A DNA stretch of 64,000 bases. It comes from Hygrocybe punicea. Taxonomy: Eukaryota > Basidiomycota > Agaricomycetes > Agaricales > Hygrophoraceae. The stretch lies in the NCBI GenBank assembly GCA_963556145.1, contig OY744473.1, forward strand, positions 1,302,001-1,366,000. The letters run 5' to 3'. Position numbers and translations under genes: made by a program. Positions 1 through 11,445 of this stretch are shown piece by piece. The notes beneath the pieces were generated by a model. The model did not search any database. It saw only the letters and a program-made list of their open reading frames with translations, and was not told the origin of the DNA. Positions within the stretch are counted from its first letter, which is position 1; each line of letters begins with the position of its first letter.

Positions 1-348
1 CGTGCTGATCGTTGGCAAAAGGATGTTCAATTACTGGAGGATGAAATGCGCCGCTCATTGGTTTTCTGTTGGTGGCGCTCACAGTGGTGGAAGTTGCGCA
101 TGGGTGAGCAATCTGATAAGACAGGTCATGTTGCCGAGGGATTGTCAGCATATGCCTTGGAGCAGAGCGCTGCCGAGCAACAACGGGCAATAAAGTGGAT
201 GACGCAATGGAGTGCAATTCGTGAAAGGGCCCAGACTGTCTTGACGACGCAACTGTCAAATGTTGAAACACAAGAGCCGCTGCCTGAGCTGGCAGTGGAA
301 ATTGAAGACGAGGAGAGGGAGGCGGAGGAGGAGGATGAAGAAATGTGA
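1..348 (+). CDS. KDZ (Kyakuja-Dileera-Zisupton) transposase, C-terminal end, cut by window edge
   Basis: The frame is open from the first base and ends at TGA after 115 codons. It opens with the signature RADRWQKDVQLLEDEMRRSL, followed by a tryptophan-rich stretch (FCWW, QWW) and a helix ending in a Glu-rich tail. This arrangement is characteristic of the C-terminus of KDZ DNA transposases, which are abundant in Agaricomycetes. The catalytic core would lie upstream, outside the window, so activity cannot be judged. The acidic last 20 residues (EDEEREAEEEDEEM) are low complexity. The ATG at position 46 is internal to the conserved signature and is not the real start. Confidence 0.85.
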   Translation, partial: RADRWQKDVQLLEDEMRRSLVFCWWRSQWWKLRMGEQSDKTGHVAEGLSAYALEQSAAEQQRAIKWMTQWSAIRERAQTVLTTQLSNVETQEPLPELAVEIEDEEREAEEEDEEM

Positions 349-620
349 GGTGGTATATCTGTCTTTTCACGCGTATGTCGTACATATGTCATACAGGCAT
401 TGTAATGCGTGCAACTGCGGTATTACAGATATTGTGGGACACACATTATAACGTAGCATTACAATGTGTTCACGACCATTGTACATATGTCATACATTGT
501 AATGCACAGCCATGATACAGGCATTGTAATGCGTGCAACTGTGGTATTAACCAGTATTACAATGCACCCCCTCACACAGATATTGTGATACACACATTAT
601 AATGTAGCATTACAATGTGT
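349..620. repeat. Imperfect tandem duplication downstream of the KDZ gene
   Basis: Two blocks repeat in the same order: one around GCATTGTAATGCGTGCAACT (about 396 and 518) and one around ACACACATTATAA..GTAGCATTACAATG (about 437 and 590). Several copies of CATTACAATG and its complement occur nearby. The position just after a KDZ transposase suggests subterminal repeats of that element, but no terminus or target duplication could be fixed. I see no gene from 349 to 1229. Confidence 0.6.
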
Positions 621-707
621 TCGTGGCTGACAGACATAGTGGACACATTTTAACACGCACCACTGGATTATACGTGATGTATTATAATGTGAGTACATGG
701 ACTGTTG

Positions 708-1106
708 GCAGTTTGGAGAGATTACAAGGTTCATTTTACATTCTACCTGCATACTTAGATACTTTTAGTCAACTATTAACTACATTTCAGCAAGGAGCAG
801 TCTCACTCTCAGCACAAGAGAGAAATCAATGACCTGCCTTTTTTGGTTGCGAGGCTCATGTGATATCCAATTTGATTTGCTGCCATCGTGATGGCCTGGA
901 CCCAACGATCAGATCATGCGATCAAATCTCTCCATCACGAAGCTTGCCCAAAATGAGAAAACCAAACAAGGCGGCCACTGAGTTCTCCTTCTTACTGAGG
1001 CTCCTTTATGCTGTACAAGCCTTGCTGAAATGTAGTTAATAGTTGACTAAAAGTATCTAAGTATGCAGGTAGAATGTAAAATGAACCTGTAATCTCCCCA
1101 AACTGC
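708..1106. repeat. 88-bp inverted repeat around a 224-bp spacer (MITE-like)
   Basis: Bases 708-795 and 1020-1106 are near-perfect reverse complements of each other, for example TTAACTACATTTCAGCAAGG against CCTTGCTGAAATGTAGTTAA. The spacer has no coding potential. The structure resembles a foldback MITE, but no convincing target-site duplication is visible. Confidence 0.75.
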
Positions 1107-1406
1107 AAGTAAATATAACAGCATTGCTAAAAAAGGAAGTTGTGAAACCCTGCGGTTCCAATTCACACGGCCGCGCAGCCTCAATCGCGCAAATAATAAA
1201 AGTGCATTTGTCACGTCATAGTTGTTATTGGGTGACTTCCCGCAGGGTAAATTTAAGATAGAATGACTTTATCCTGACGGTCCCAGCAGTCTGGACATGA
1301 AATAGTCGTTATCTTTATTCTGTTCTCTAAACCACAGCATTAAAATATGCTTTAGTTAGCATAAATTCACGTCCCAATTAAGCGTATCAGCGCAGTCACC
1401 GTCTAC

Positions 1407-2763
1407 ATGAATGACGTTCACCATTACCTGCTTGAACAACAGGAGATCGAGAATGATCACCAGGACAACTGTAGGGCACAGCTTAATCTGGCCGTTGCAT
1501 TTGTAATCGATGGTGCGGACCAAGCACGGCTCCAACGAATGAGACATCGACACCCTTCCCGCCTCTACCTGTGCCGACCCCAGCTCCTCCCCAACCCTCG
1601 CATTGCTACCCCATGGATCCAATTACGAGAAAGTAGAAGTGACCGTGCATACGTGACCACGATGGGTTTTGATGTTGCGAGCGTTGAAGCTCTTATAGCC
1701 AAGGGTTTTGGACAGCACTGGTACAAGACAGCGATCCCCCGAGGAGATATTCGTGATGGAGCTGAACCACGTCCTGGGCGCCGTTCGTTGGATGCCGATG
1801 GTGCATTGGGTCTCATACTGCATTACCTCAACTCAACCATGCATGAAATCAGTCTGCAACAGATATTTGCATTGATTCGGACGACGGTCTCGCGATATAT
1901 TACTTTTGGTCTTCACATTCTCCTTGACACCCTCCACAAAATTGATGATGCCAAGATTGTCTGGCCTCGCCAGCTTTCCGAGTTCCAGTATGACAATGAA
2001 CTTGTCCTTGCGCGTCACCCTCTTCTAGTCGGGGCATTTGCCACTATTGATGGACTCAATCTGCCTGTGCAGGTTTCAGATGACTGTGAGATTGAGAACG
2101 CAACGTATAATGGCTGGAAGTCAGATCATTTTGTCAGCTCCGTGTTTGTATTCTCTCCCCGAGGTCAGTTGCTCTAGTGCTTCCTTTGTCTTTCAGTCTC
2201 ATATAATGTGCATAGGGCCCGTCATTGCTGCCCACGTGAATGCACCAGGCAGTTGGCATGATTCTCGGGTTGCCCTGCCCATATACGAGAAGCTGCAAAC
2301 ACAGACCCCCGCTGGGTATTATATTGTTGGAGATACAGCCTTTTTCCGTGGTGGAAATGGCCTCACAGGAGGCCATATCCGTGCCCCATTGAAGTCAGGG
2401 GACAAGCTCCATGTAACACCACTCGCAATGGAGGAGCGGTTAAAGATTAACCGTCAGCTTTTGTCTTATCACCAGACTGCAGAATGGGGCAATCGAGCCC
2501 TGCAAGGATCTTTCAGACAGTTACGGATACCCCTCGAGGCTAAACATAAAGATGATCGTGCGGACTTGCTGGAGATATGTCTCAGGTTACACAATCTCCG
2601 CTGCCAATGGGTAGGGTTCAATCAGATCCAGTCTGTCTATGACAAGCAGTGCGATGGTAATCCTGATGATATATGGCAACAATTTGAGGACATTCTTTTT
2701 TCGGAGCAGAGGAGGATGGATATGGTATCAAGGTTTCACATTGCAGCAGAGTACTACGAGTAA
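1407..2763 (+). CDS. Harbinger-type transposase (DDE_Tnp_4 nuclease), two exons
   Basis: The gene reads as join(1407..2163,2216..2763), 434 residues. The 52-nt intron (GTCAGT...CATAG) restores the frame through FSPRG|PVIAAHVNAPGSWHDSR, a block conserved in this family. The catalytic acidic residues are visible: D in TIDGLN, D in VGDTAFF and E in QTAEWGNRALQGSF. The C-terminus ends at IAAEYYE with TAA. In Harbinger elements this nuclease cuts and rejoins DNA with the help of a Myb/SANT-type partner that binds the ends. No stop or frameshift was seen, so the protein may still be functional even though the partner gene in this copy is dead. The ATG at 1407 is the first in frame; an upstream exon cannot be excluded. 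Confidence 0.85.
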
Positions 2764-3179
2764 GGACAGTGTACATTACGAAGTAATGTAACAGAGGTGT
2801 TGTTATGAAACTTGTGAGTAAGGACAGTTTTGAGACAGCATAACAAGTGAGATCATAGACATTTTATGAGTAAGGACAGTGTGAGGCCACCGTGTTTGGG
2901 CCAGTAAGGGTTAGACAGATCAGAGGAGGTTAGATTTTCATCGGAGAGATGGGAGGCACTTTACTGGGACTAATCAGGAGAGATAAGCCTAACCCGCACG
3001 ATGGGGTCAGTGTGAGTTCAAACGTGTCTTCAGTTGGATTGAGAGTGGGTTGCTCGAGTTTCAGCACAATGTCCAGGGTTTGCATTGGTTGAACAGCTGT
3101 GACAGAGGGTCTGTGCAGTGGAGAAAGAGCGCTCTTGAATGCATAGGTGCGTGAGAGGGCACGAGAGGGTAAGGGCTTG

Positions 3180-5440
3180 ATTGCCCTCTTGTGGGGATCC
3201 CCATCACTCGATTCATTGTCTGTAATCCAAATGACACTCCCACCGCCATTGGCGTAGTGGGTCTCATTGCGAAACTTGTTGCGATAGGTGCCACGGGAAT
3301 GGGGCTGAGCATGGATGGGGCCTCTGGGACCATTGCTATTCATGCCCATCTCAAGCTTCAACTGCAAGAGATCTCGTGCTCAATCGGCTTCATAAACACG
3401 GCCCTGGAGTGCAGTGAGCTGTGTGCACAAGGATTCAATAAGGACCTGAGCATCACGATGCTGCTGTGACGCAACCAATGCTTGAGTACTTGCGAGTGCT
3501 CGCTGTGATCGTTCATGGTCTCGAGCCACCTCAGCAGAAGGATCAAATGCCTGTGTGATCTTGTGGACTAGATCTGCACCATCACCTCCACGAGCATTGC
3601 GCCGAACTGGTACCTGTCCCCGAATGCCGTGCATAACAACTGGGCCTGGTTGCACCCGATCTGCTGGATTAACCGGATCATCCTGATCGCTGTTCAGGCT
3701 GATGACACTCTCATCATCACTCTCATCCTCGTCGTCTGCGATGTCTGCATTATGGCCAATCAGGGGTACACCCGCAGTGCTCTGGGGCTGTACTCGGACC
3801 CGTACCCGTCACGGGTACGTACCCGAGGCCAAAAGTACGGGTATGGCACGGGTTTTGCAGGGGTACAGGAAGAAACATGCAAAATACCCCATTTTTACCT
3901 GTTTTTGGTGGTTTTTATGGTTATTGTGGACAGAATACTGGCCGGATCCCTTTAGTGTAAAGAAACACAATGTTTAGAATACTGTGGGGAGTGTTGAGAG
4001 CATTTTTACATATTTTTACAAGCAATGATTCTCATTATATCCCTCAAAAACATGCAAAATACCCCATTTTTACCTGTTTTTGGTGGTTTTTATGGTTATT
4101 GTGGACGGAATACTGGTCGGATCCCTTTAGTGTAAAGGAGCACAATGTTCAAAATACTGTGGGGAGTGTTGAGAGCATTTTTACATATTTTTACAAGCAA
4201 TGATTCTCATTATATCCCTCAAAAATAGCGAAAAATACCCCAAAAATTGAGTTTTTGATGTTTCTTCTCCCAAAAGAAATACAGCCCATACCCGCGTGGG
4301 TACTGCGGGTATTCTGAGGCTGGACTCGTACCCTTAACCCGTGGTACCCGTACTCTTAACCCCTGGGGGTATTGCATACCCTTGACCTGCCCTAGTCTGC
4401 ATCCTCTTGATCAGAGTCATCAAGATTGCATGTGCCACCCTTGTTGTTTATCATAGCATCAATCTTCCAGCTGCACTCAACGTGAGGTGGACAAACACCA
4501 TCTCCAGTCGGCTTTGGAGTCCTAACCAACTGAAGAGACATCAGTATGGTCATTTGTCCCAGGCAGGCATAACGTACCAAATGAAACTTCTTCTCCAGTG
4601 AATCCTGAGTCCTCATTGCACGGTTATGGTTCCTCAACCAACACGAGAAGCGCCGATGCATGGTGATCCAGCCATTCATGCCTATAGGCAACCTCTTCTC
4701 AACCTCGTCTAGAAGAACCTTGATATCATGCAAGGTGAAGTTTACCGCACCTTTCGGTCATCCACGTTTCGCTGTAGGCCTAAGGCTGTCTTCATCAGAG
4801 TTGGCATAAGCCTTGCGCTTAGTACCTTGTTTACAGGACCGCTCATTCACAGCCTTTTTCTTTGTAACAGGGCCACCTGATGCTTCTCTCCCTTTGCGTC
4901 ATGCACCAGCCACCTTTTCAGTTGCAGCATGATGGGGGGCTTTCAAAACATGCTCCACATCACATGCAGTGCCTCCATTGGTCACACTCAATTGAGCAAT
5001 AGACGTGTATGGCAGAGAGGCCATGCTGCCATTTCCATGCATGGACATTGAGCTGTCACAGTCGTATGGTGCCTGTGCTGACATTGAGCGCATATTCTCC
5101 CAATCGTTATGGCGAGTCTGGAAGCTGCAAATCAGATGGGAAGATATAGAGTAAAGGAACACATATGGGGTAATGATCCCATTGATTAGGAAGACCGCCA
5201 TACTGGGCATTCAACGGATTGTGCACCTGATATACTATTAGCAGGTGTATGGTGTATAGTGTACGACTTACCGTAAGAGGTGTGAACGGTTGCTGAACCT
5301 GAATAAGAATGGCACGACAAGCCAGTGAAGCTGTTGGTGTGAAGTGGTCAGGGTGAACTACACCCAAGTTAACTTGCTCACCTTGAAATCGGCAAGAGCA
5401 CAAATGGTTGAAACTTGAAAGATCCTCTCCCATTCATTGT
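3180..5440 (-). pseudogene. Harbinger partner gene (DUF6818 / SANT-like DNA-binding protein), decayed
   Basis: The minus strand encodes a basic linker (KKKAVNERS...KRKAYANS), then a SANT-like domain starting NFTLHDIKVLLDEVEKRLPI and containing RTPKPTGDG and CPPHVE. A Glu/Asp-rich linker and a coiled-coil segment (QRALASTQALVASQQHRDAQ) follow. This order fits the DUF6818 protein usually paired with fungal Harbinger transposases. A 48-nt intron (GTACGT...TTCAG, near 4545-4590) sits inside the SANT-like domain, with further introns near 5110-5270. Three in-frame TGA codons (4899-4901, 4758-4760, 3380-3382) sit where CGA (Arg) would continue the frame. An approximately 0.6-kb insertion separates the SANT part from the coiled coil. 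Exact outer limits are approximate. Confidence 0.75.
3785..4395. mobile_element. Short insertion inside the Harbinger partner gene, with a 175-bp tandem duplication
   Basis: Coding sequence of the partner gene is interrupted between about 4395 and 3785. The insert is rich in ACCCGTACCC/GGGTACGGG motifs at both ends. It contains two adjacent near-identical 175-bp units (3873-4047 and 4048-4222) starting AAACATGCAAAATACCCC. There is no open frame. It is probably a non-autonomous element; its family and target duplication could not be identified. Confidence 0.55.
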
Positions 5441-5891
5441 TGAGTCCCTTAGAAAGCCAGTTGCATTTGCTGCGACGCTGTTTGACATTGCAATGATCCA
5501 GAGGGCAGGAATCGGGCAAGGGATATTGGTGGAGTTGGAAGCAGCCAATTCCGACATGATCAGGGCTGTTTCAGGTGGAAGGACTGAAAGGGGTCGGGCT
5601 AGTGGGGCATAAAGGATGTGCAGATGGCAATGTACCATATTGAAGACTGACAAAGCAGCACAACGAGAGGACTTGAAAACTTTCAGAAGGTGGGAAATGG
5701 GCCAACAGGATGGCTATGTCCTGAAATGGATTATTCACGCAAAGCACACTAAATTGTTGATTTGGGCATGGAGAGGTCTCGATGCCCAAATCAATGATTT
5801 AGCGGATGCTAGGACAGGTTTAGATTTTATTGAGAGCCCTCAAAGGACCCAAGGCAAAGGCCCATTGGACTACTTTCGGTTGAAAATATGA
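5415..5891 (+). other. Unassigned reading frame near the right end of the Harbinger element
   Basis: One frame runs from ATG at 5415 to TGA at 5889-5891 with a single internal TAA near 5613. Parts look protein-like (VAFAATLFDIAMIQRAGIGQ; HTKLLIWAWRGLDAQINDLA). It ends where the terminal inverted repeat begins. I do not recognise a family. It may be chance, or the remains of a captured exon. Confidence 0.2.
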
Positions 5892-5925
5892 TTCTATCTT
5901 AAATTTATCCTGCGGGAAGTCACCC

Positions 5926-6573
5926 ATTGGTATAGATGTTTTGATATGGGAAACACAGACTGCACCTGGCTCTCTGATTGCTCCAACATTTAGTTCATTT
6001 TCCTGATCACAAACTGTTGAATATGTCCAAGTACATACACTAGACACCCTTGGTATTGCCATTGTCCTGGCAGACCGGAAATCTTTGTGACGGGCACGGG
6101 AAGGGCGGTTACGTTGCCGGTTGACATGTATACAGAAAGCCGACTTGCTCCACCACAACATTCCCTGAAATCATAGTGCCCATTTCGGCGAACATTTAGA
6201 AACAGATAAAACAACACGTCTATGTTCGTGCAGGCTATAGTTTTGGTCAATTTTGAGGGTATATGGAGAGGTGTGATTACAGAATAGCAATATTCTTTTT
6301 GGGGGGAAAAATATGCAGGGGTTTTTTCAAACCCGAAACCAAAGTCCAGACTTAAACAAGGAGTCCGATGAGCTGCAATTCCCATATTTTAGGAGCCCAG
6401 CGACACGTTGAGCGAAGTGGACTCCCAATCATTAGGTGGTGGGCTCTCTTCCGAGTATTCTTCATCTGTTGTCAGACGGTGATGGACTGGTGAGGCTGAT
6501 CATCGCCAGGCGTCATCAGGCCGTTTGTAGTCTCGATTGCGGTGGGAAGGAGTTCTGGGACCTGTCCTTTGTG
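5926..6573. other. No gene recognised
   Basis: Flank of the Harbinger element. The only open frames are short and lack recognisable motifs. I see nothing supportable here. Confidence 0.4.
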
Positions 6574-7704
6574 TTAAGCCAATTCATTGGTCAGCCTGTT
6601 GTCAAAGGGGTTAAGACGGGGAGCATGCATGGTGCAAAACAGGAGCATGCGTGGTGCAAACGGGGGCACGGATGGCATAACGCAGGCACATGCAATATGG
6701 GAGTGTGAGTGGTGAGCATGTGGGTAATGGGCAGTGTTCGTGGAATAGAGCGGAGAACCTTGATTAGCTGATGAATGGGAAACAGGTATGGGAGGGAGAC
6801 TTATGCAGAAGTCCCTCTCATTGTCTCTGGTTTTGCGATCTTCCCAATAAACTTCTTCCCTGGTTTTGTGCATGATGTCTTTGTTGATGACCGTGATGTT
6901 GTATGCACCTCGTGGCGAGGGTATGGCAAGGTGCCATAGTCGGCGTTGTCTGGCTTGGTAAAGAAGGAGTGCCTTCTGGTCTAATGTGTCATGGGAGGAC
7001 CTGAGTTCATGGACCTGCAAGTTGCCCCAGAAGGTGGCAAGCATGATGATGCGCTCAACAGGCCATTCTGCTGCTTCCATGGCTATTATCATTCTGGGTA
7101 CAGCTTGACAGAAGTCCTCCCATGGTATGTCTTTGTCGTCGACAGCTTTTTTGGAGTGACGGGCGGCTGCCGCGGTGACCCAGGAAGTGGATCCATTGGA
7201 GTTTCGGGAAATTGCCATAGCATCATCATCTACTGTTGTGCTAGTTTTCATGGCGTCATCTAGGCCGTCGTTGGTGTAGTACCATAATTCAATGTATTGG
7301 CCTTTTTCCATCATTTTGGTGGCATAGTTGGAGGCGAAGACCGGCATGATGGTGGGCATTGGTCGGTCAGGACTGTCGGGTATTGGGATGTATTTCATCT
7401 TATTCTTCTTCATTGTGTCCTTATGGAGGGCCTCCTGTTCTTGAGCGAGCAGTAATGCTCGCTGTTCGGCGGCTTCCTGTTTGCGTAGTATCTCGTTTGC
7501 TTGTGCTGCAATGTCGTTCTGATGCTGATGCTGCTATTGTTGCTTTTCCAGGTTGTTGCCGGCCCTCCAGACGTTGACCAGAAGTAGGGCAGCTTGTTCA
7601 TCTGTGGTATTGGCATTGACGAAGGGGGCATGGACCAGTGCATACGCCTCGGATGCAAAGTCAGGGCATTGGAGGAGTGCAGGGTCGAACTGGATTTGAT
7701 TCAT
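6574..7704 (-). pseudogene. Uncharacterised repetitive basidiomycete protein, one nonsense codon
   Basis: The frame starts MNQIQFDPALLQCPDFASEA at 7704, passes a TAG at 7534-7536 in a glutamine run (QQ*QHQHQND, so a CAG to TAG change is likely), and continues to the stop at 6574. The central part (ASNYATKMMEKGQYIELWYY; IPWEDFCQAVPRMIIAMEAA; ATFWGNLQVHELRSS; LLYQARQRRLWHLAIPSP) resembles a multicopy hypothetical protein found in Agaricomycete genomes, often close to transposons. Its function is unknown. The last ~75 residues are His/Pro-rich low complexity. The Tc1-like element has inserted about 100 bp upstream of its start. Confidence 0.6.
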
Positions 7705-8259
7705 TTTGCAGGAAAAGAAAGAAAAGATGGCTGCTCTGAGAGGAGCAGAGGGATATCTTAGATAGCGACAAGCCTTGGACCTTAACTCGCCCAATTCGTA
7801 CATAGACTTATTGCTGTTTGCATATATGTTGGCACGCCACAAATTTCCAAATTAGTATGTGCAAAATGGCCATGAACAACTTTTGAATTTTATCTCAACA
7901 ACAACTCATCGGACGGCCTCATCTTGTATACAAAAATTGATCAGAAAATTATTTCCAAGGTGCATGACGCAAAATCGGAACAATTTGACCGCAAATTCAG
8001 ATTTCAGCATTATCCAATCTCAATCTCACCTTCTAAGTTTTCCAGCCATCCAAAGCATGAAACTTGAGTTAAAAATGGGTCAAAGAATCTGAGTACACTA
8101 GTTCTGATGTGCAAGCAACATTTTGGTGCCATGAAAAATAGTATGAAGGTCTTTGCATGACCCTTTTTTGTCGTGGTCGGAGTAAACAGACCAAATCATT
8201 TCTTCATCACGCCATTGTCTACTGCAGCTGCCAACACACATTTTACAGCAAAACCTACC

Positions 8260-10079
8260 ATGGTCGATGCCCAGACCAAAAATCGGAAGGCCGAAAAGAT
8301 GAGGCCAGTTGGTAGACCACCCTAAAAGCGCCAAGCAGCAGCTGAAGATGACTACGATGAAGATGCATGCGCGGAAAAACCTGCAGGAAGCAACAAGAAA
8401 GTCACATTTGTCAATGCACCTCCCAAGCGCCGTCCGGAACCAAAACCAGCTTATAAAGGTGCCGCAAAACCTTCTGCACCCGCAGAAAACTACGGTAAAT
8501 CGTCGCGTTCAACCACACCAGGTACTCCCACCACCGATGAAGCCGCAGCTAAAATGCTTCTTGGTTTTGCAAACCAACAAGGTCCTGGCCGTGCACCTCA
8601 ACAATATCAGGGGCCCATCGACGCAAATTTAGGAGATAATTCTATGCAAGAAGAATACGAGGAGGATGCTTACGATGACGATGATGACCTCTACTGTGAG
8701 GAATCTACCAAAGCAATCGAAGAGAACAACGCAGATGACTTCCAAAGGCATAGGGAGGACTTTGGTGAGGTTTTAAAAACTAACAAAAGAAAGTACTCAC
8801 GGCAGACACAGACATTGGTTATGTATCCGAGGAGTCAGACCAGCTGCTGCAAATACCTGTTGATGTGCCAGTTGAAGGTGCTTTAGATCGCATCGAAATT
8901 TCGTCTGAAATTTCCTGGGCCAACTTCCGCCTCACACTTGCCAACAAGATGGAAATTCCTGAAGCAAAATTAGATGTGGTCTACAAGTTTTCGACGGACA
9001 CAAAAGATAAATTACCACACCGCTCGGGCTTGGCTGCAAATCTTCTTCGACTCATTGACATTGCAATGAAGCATCTCTGGGGCGAAATCAAAAGCAGGTC
9101 GAAGAAACCATTTGCAGTTCTTATCATCAATAAAACCCAGCTGAAGATATCAAATGGGAAAGGCAGCCGTGCAAAAGGGAAGCCGGTACGTTCTGACAAA
9201 CTAGCAAGGGAGATCATTTGTATTGACAAATTGACAGTCATCGAAGCAGAAGGAAGCTGAGCAAGAAGAACCCACAAGCACAACCAAAGTTTCAGAGGCC
9301 ATCACCGTAGCGAAGCTGGTCACCACCTTAGAGTTAAAATATGCGTATTCCCAACATCAAAAGAAATACTGTTATGTAAAGCGAGATGGGGAGCATCGTG
9401 TGCTTGTCCAAGCTGAAATAGCTCAGTGGGCTTTGATGATTGTAAGTCCCTTCCAGCTTGTTCTGTCTCGAATCTGACAAATCGCTGGTAGGAACTTAAA
9501 CAGGGCGATTTCGATAAACCTCCCCCTGGGCTAAAACTGGAAGACACACTACCTCCCAGCCGCCAACCCAAGCCAGCTCAAACTACCACAAACGAACCCA
9601 CTGCCCAGCTGAGTGCAATGGATGCCCACAGATACCCCTCCCATACCTATCACACTCAGGCTGCACCACCCCCAGGCCCACCCATGCATCCATATTATCC
9701 AAATCAGCCCTATTATCCGCAGTATTACGATCGGGAGCCTGTATTTGGTGCCAGAACAATGCCTGTGCCACCTTCTCCATCTCCTGCGCTTCGGGACCCA
9801 TCAGCTTATCCATTCATTCGAAACTGGCTCCGTGAGCTTGATGCTGGTCCTTGTGGTGCCGACGGGCATGATGTTGCACAGTACGCAGCAAACTTTGACG
9901 ACCACAATATCATTTGACTCTCCGAAATCGCAGATCCGGAGTCCTTTTCACGTGCCAACCTTCTTGCAATTTGTCCCAACATGAAGTTCGGGACAGCAAA
10001 TGTCCTCTTGCTTTATGCCCATGATGATGTGAAGGCCATACGCAAAATGCAGAACCAGGGGCGCAGGGAATACTTCTAA
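8260..10079 (+). pseudogene. Second gene of the Tc1-like element: uncharacterised protein, two nonsense codons
   Basis: Four exons are visible: 8260-8764, 8806-9185, 9238-9441 and 9492-10079. The introns are 41, 52 and 50 nt, and the first has a CTAAC branch site. The frame starts MVDAQTKNRKAEKM and carries a Lys/Pro-rich N-terminus. An acidic block is followed by a conserved-looking domain (RIEISSEISWANFRLTLANK; VVYKFSTDTKDKLPHRSG). Next come YCYVKRDGEHRVLVQAEIAQ, a Pro/Tyr-rich linker and a SAM-like C-terminus (LSEIADPESFSRANLLAICP). In-frame TAA (8323-8325) and TGA (9915-9917) interrupt it; both are explained by C to T changes (CAA, CGA). Similar proteins are common in Agaricomycete transposon-rich DNA. 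The role is unknown; a DNA-binding partner of the transposase is an inference. Confidence 0.65.
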
Positions 10080-10269
10080 CTGCTTTTTTCGTTGTCAAAG
10101 TTTTATCTCAACCGTTATTTTGGCATTGATAAATGTACAGATTGTAGAATTTTACAAATAAACCCCCACTCAAGTATTCCACAAACTGATTTTGAGGTCA
10201 ACAAAGAAGTCGGAGACATCGGCACCAGGCCACAACAAAATATTTAGTAGACTAACACACAACATAGTT

Positions 10270-11445
10270 TTAAATATAGTTACAGTACCGAAACCATCCA
10301 AAGGCATCTTGAGCCATGATAGAGTAGACAGCATCATGAAGGGCAAGATAAACATCTGGGTGATCAACGCTACCCATAGCGGCGAGAAATTGATGATGGT
10401 GATGTCGGATATGCGCTTTGATTGCAGAAAATGCCAATTCGATTGGGTTATAGTCGGGTGAATAGGGAGGTAGAAATTCGCATCGCATTCCACTGTAATA
10501 GATATCATTGCGAGAAAATTGGATAAAAAGTGACTTACCGATCAGTGATCAATTCTTGAACAAGTTCTGATTTATGGATCTGGGCATTGTCCATTACAAG
10601 AACAGAATTTGGTCCAGGAAAGGGGTTCATACAAGTAAGCAAGCCATCAACAAAGTGAGCAAATTTTATCTTCGTAAATGAACCCTCCACAATCTCCAGG
10701 GCGACAATGCCATCCAGCGAGAGAGCAGGGAGAATGGAATACCTTTTCAGTGTAAGAAACAGGTGTCTCATTCCTAATGGAATACACACCATTGACCACG
10801 AATAAAAAAGCTTTTGCGAATAGCTCTTTGCCCCCGCCATGCCCATCCTCGGCCACGTCCAATCCTGCGGTCTGTGGCACTCTCATCAACAAAGACCAGT
10901 TGTTCTGGGCTATAGTTGAGACCCATATGTGCCACAAAATTGGCACGCTTCTCAATATTGCACTCGATCGCTTGATGTGTCACCTGAGATGGAGATTATG
11001 ATAAGCAGTCCCTTTGGAGAAGAGAACAAATACTTGCCGCTTTCAGTGTATATCCAGATCTTTGCAAGGCCCACCATATCGAAGCAAGAGACACTTCGAC
11101 TTGACATGTGTTCTGGAGGCTTTGTTGAAGTTCATCAAGGTAGGTGTCGCAGTTGCGAGCCAAACATGATTGCAAGAACTGCAAAGAATTGAGCAAAGGA
11201 TCAGCAGTAAGGTGAACACTTACCTCGACATCATCAAATGACAGTGTCCTTGGTCTTCCCTGTGCAACAAGAGACTCCACATGTCGAAATGGTTGTCCAG
11301 TCGATTTAATGGTGGATTGGACCCGTTGAATCTGGCGCTTGCTCAAACCAGTGTATCCCATAATCTGAAGAACATCAACTTCAGCGGCCAGCATGCGCTC
11401 GACGACAAAACAAAGGTCTTCAGAGGTTTTGCATCCCCTTGGCAT
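10270..11445 (-). CDS. Tc1/mariner-family transposase (DDE_3), five exons, apparently intact
   Basis: The exons, read on minus, are 11445-11224, 11178-11038, 10983-10790, 10742-10539 and 10492-10270, giving about 327 residues. The N-terminus is a helix-turn-helix (MPRGCKTSEDLCFVVERMLA; YTGLSKRQIQRV). The catalytic domain shows LVFVDESATDRR, NSVLVMDNAQIH and PPYSPDYNPIEL, with 34 residues between the last two acids (DD34E). The second intron (10984-11037) works best with a GC donor (GCAAGT), giving LKA|VTHQAIECNIEKRANF; the GT two bases inside it does not keep the frame. The other introns are 45-47 nt GT-AG. The protein ends FGWFRYCNYI. No nonsense codon was found, unlike the neighbouring gene of the same element, so this could be an active source of transposase. 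Confidence 0.85.

Larger units (their letters stand above)
1230..5925. mobile_element. Harbinger (PIF) DNA transposon, complete ends
   Basis: The ends are inverted repeats of about 35 bp: GGGTGACTTCCCGCAGG at 1230 and its complement ending at 5925. They are flanked on both sides by ATT (1227-1229 and 5926-5928), a 3-bp target duplication as expected for Harbinger. The element carries a transpos​ase gene on plus (1407-2763) and a convergent DUF6818-type partner gene on minus (about 3180-5440). The partner gene is broken by nonsense codons and a secondary insertion, so the element is probably not autonomous. Confidence 0.88.

Noticed and set aside
5990..6385. Minus-strand frame of 131 codons
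   Set aside because: No recognisable motif and no splice or family support.
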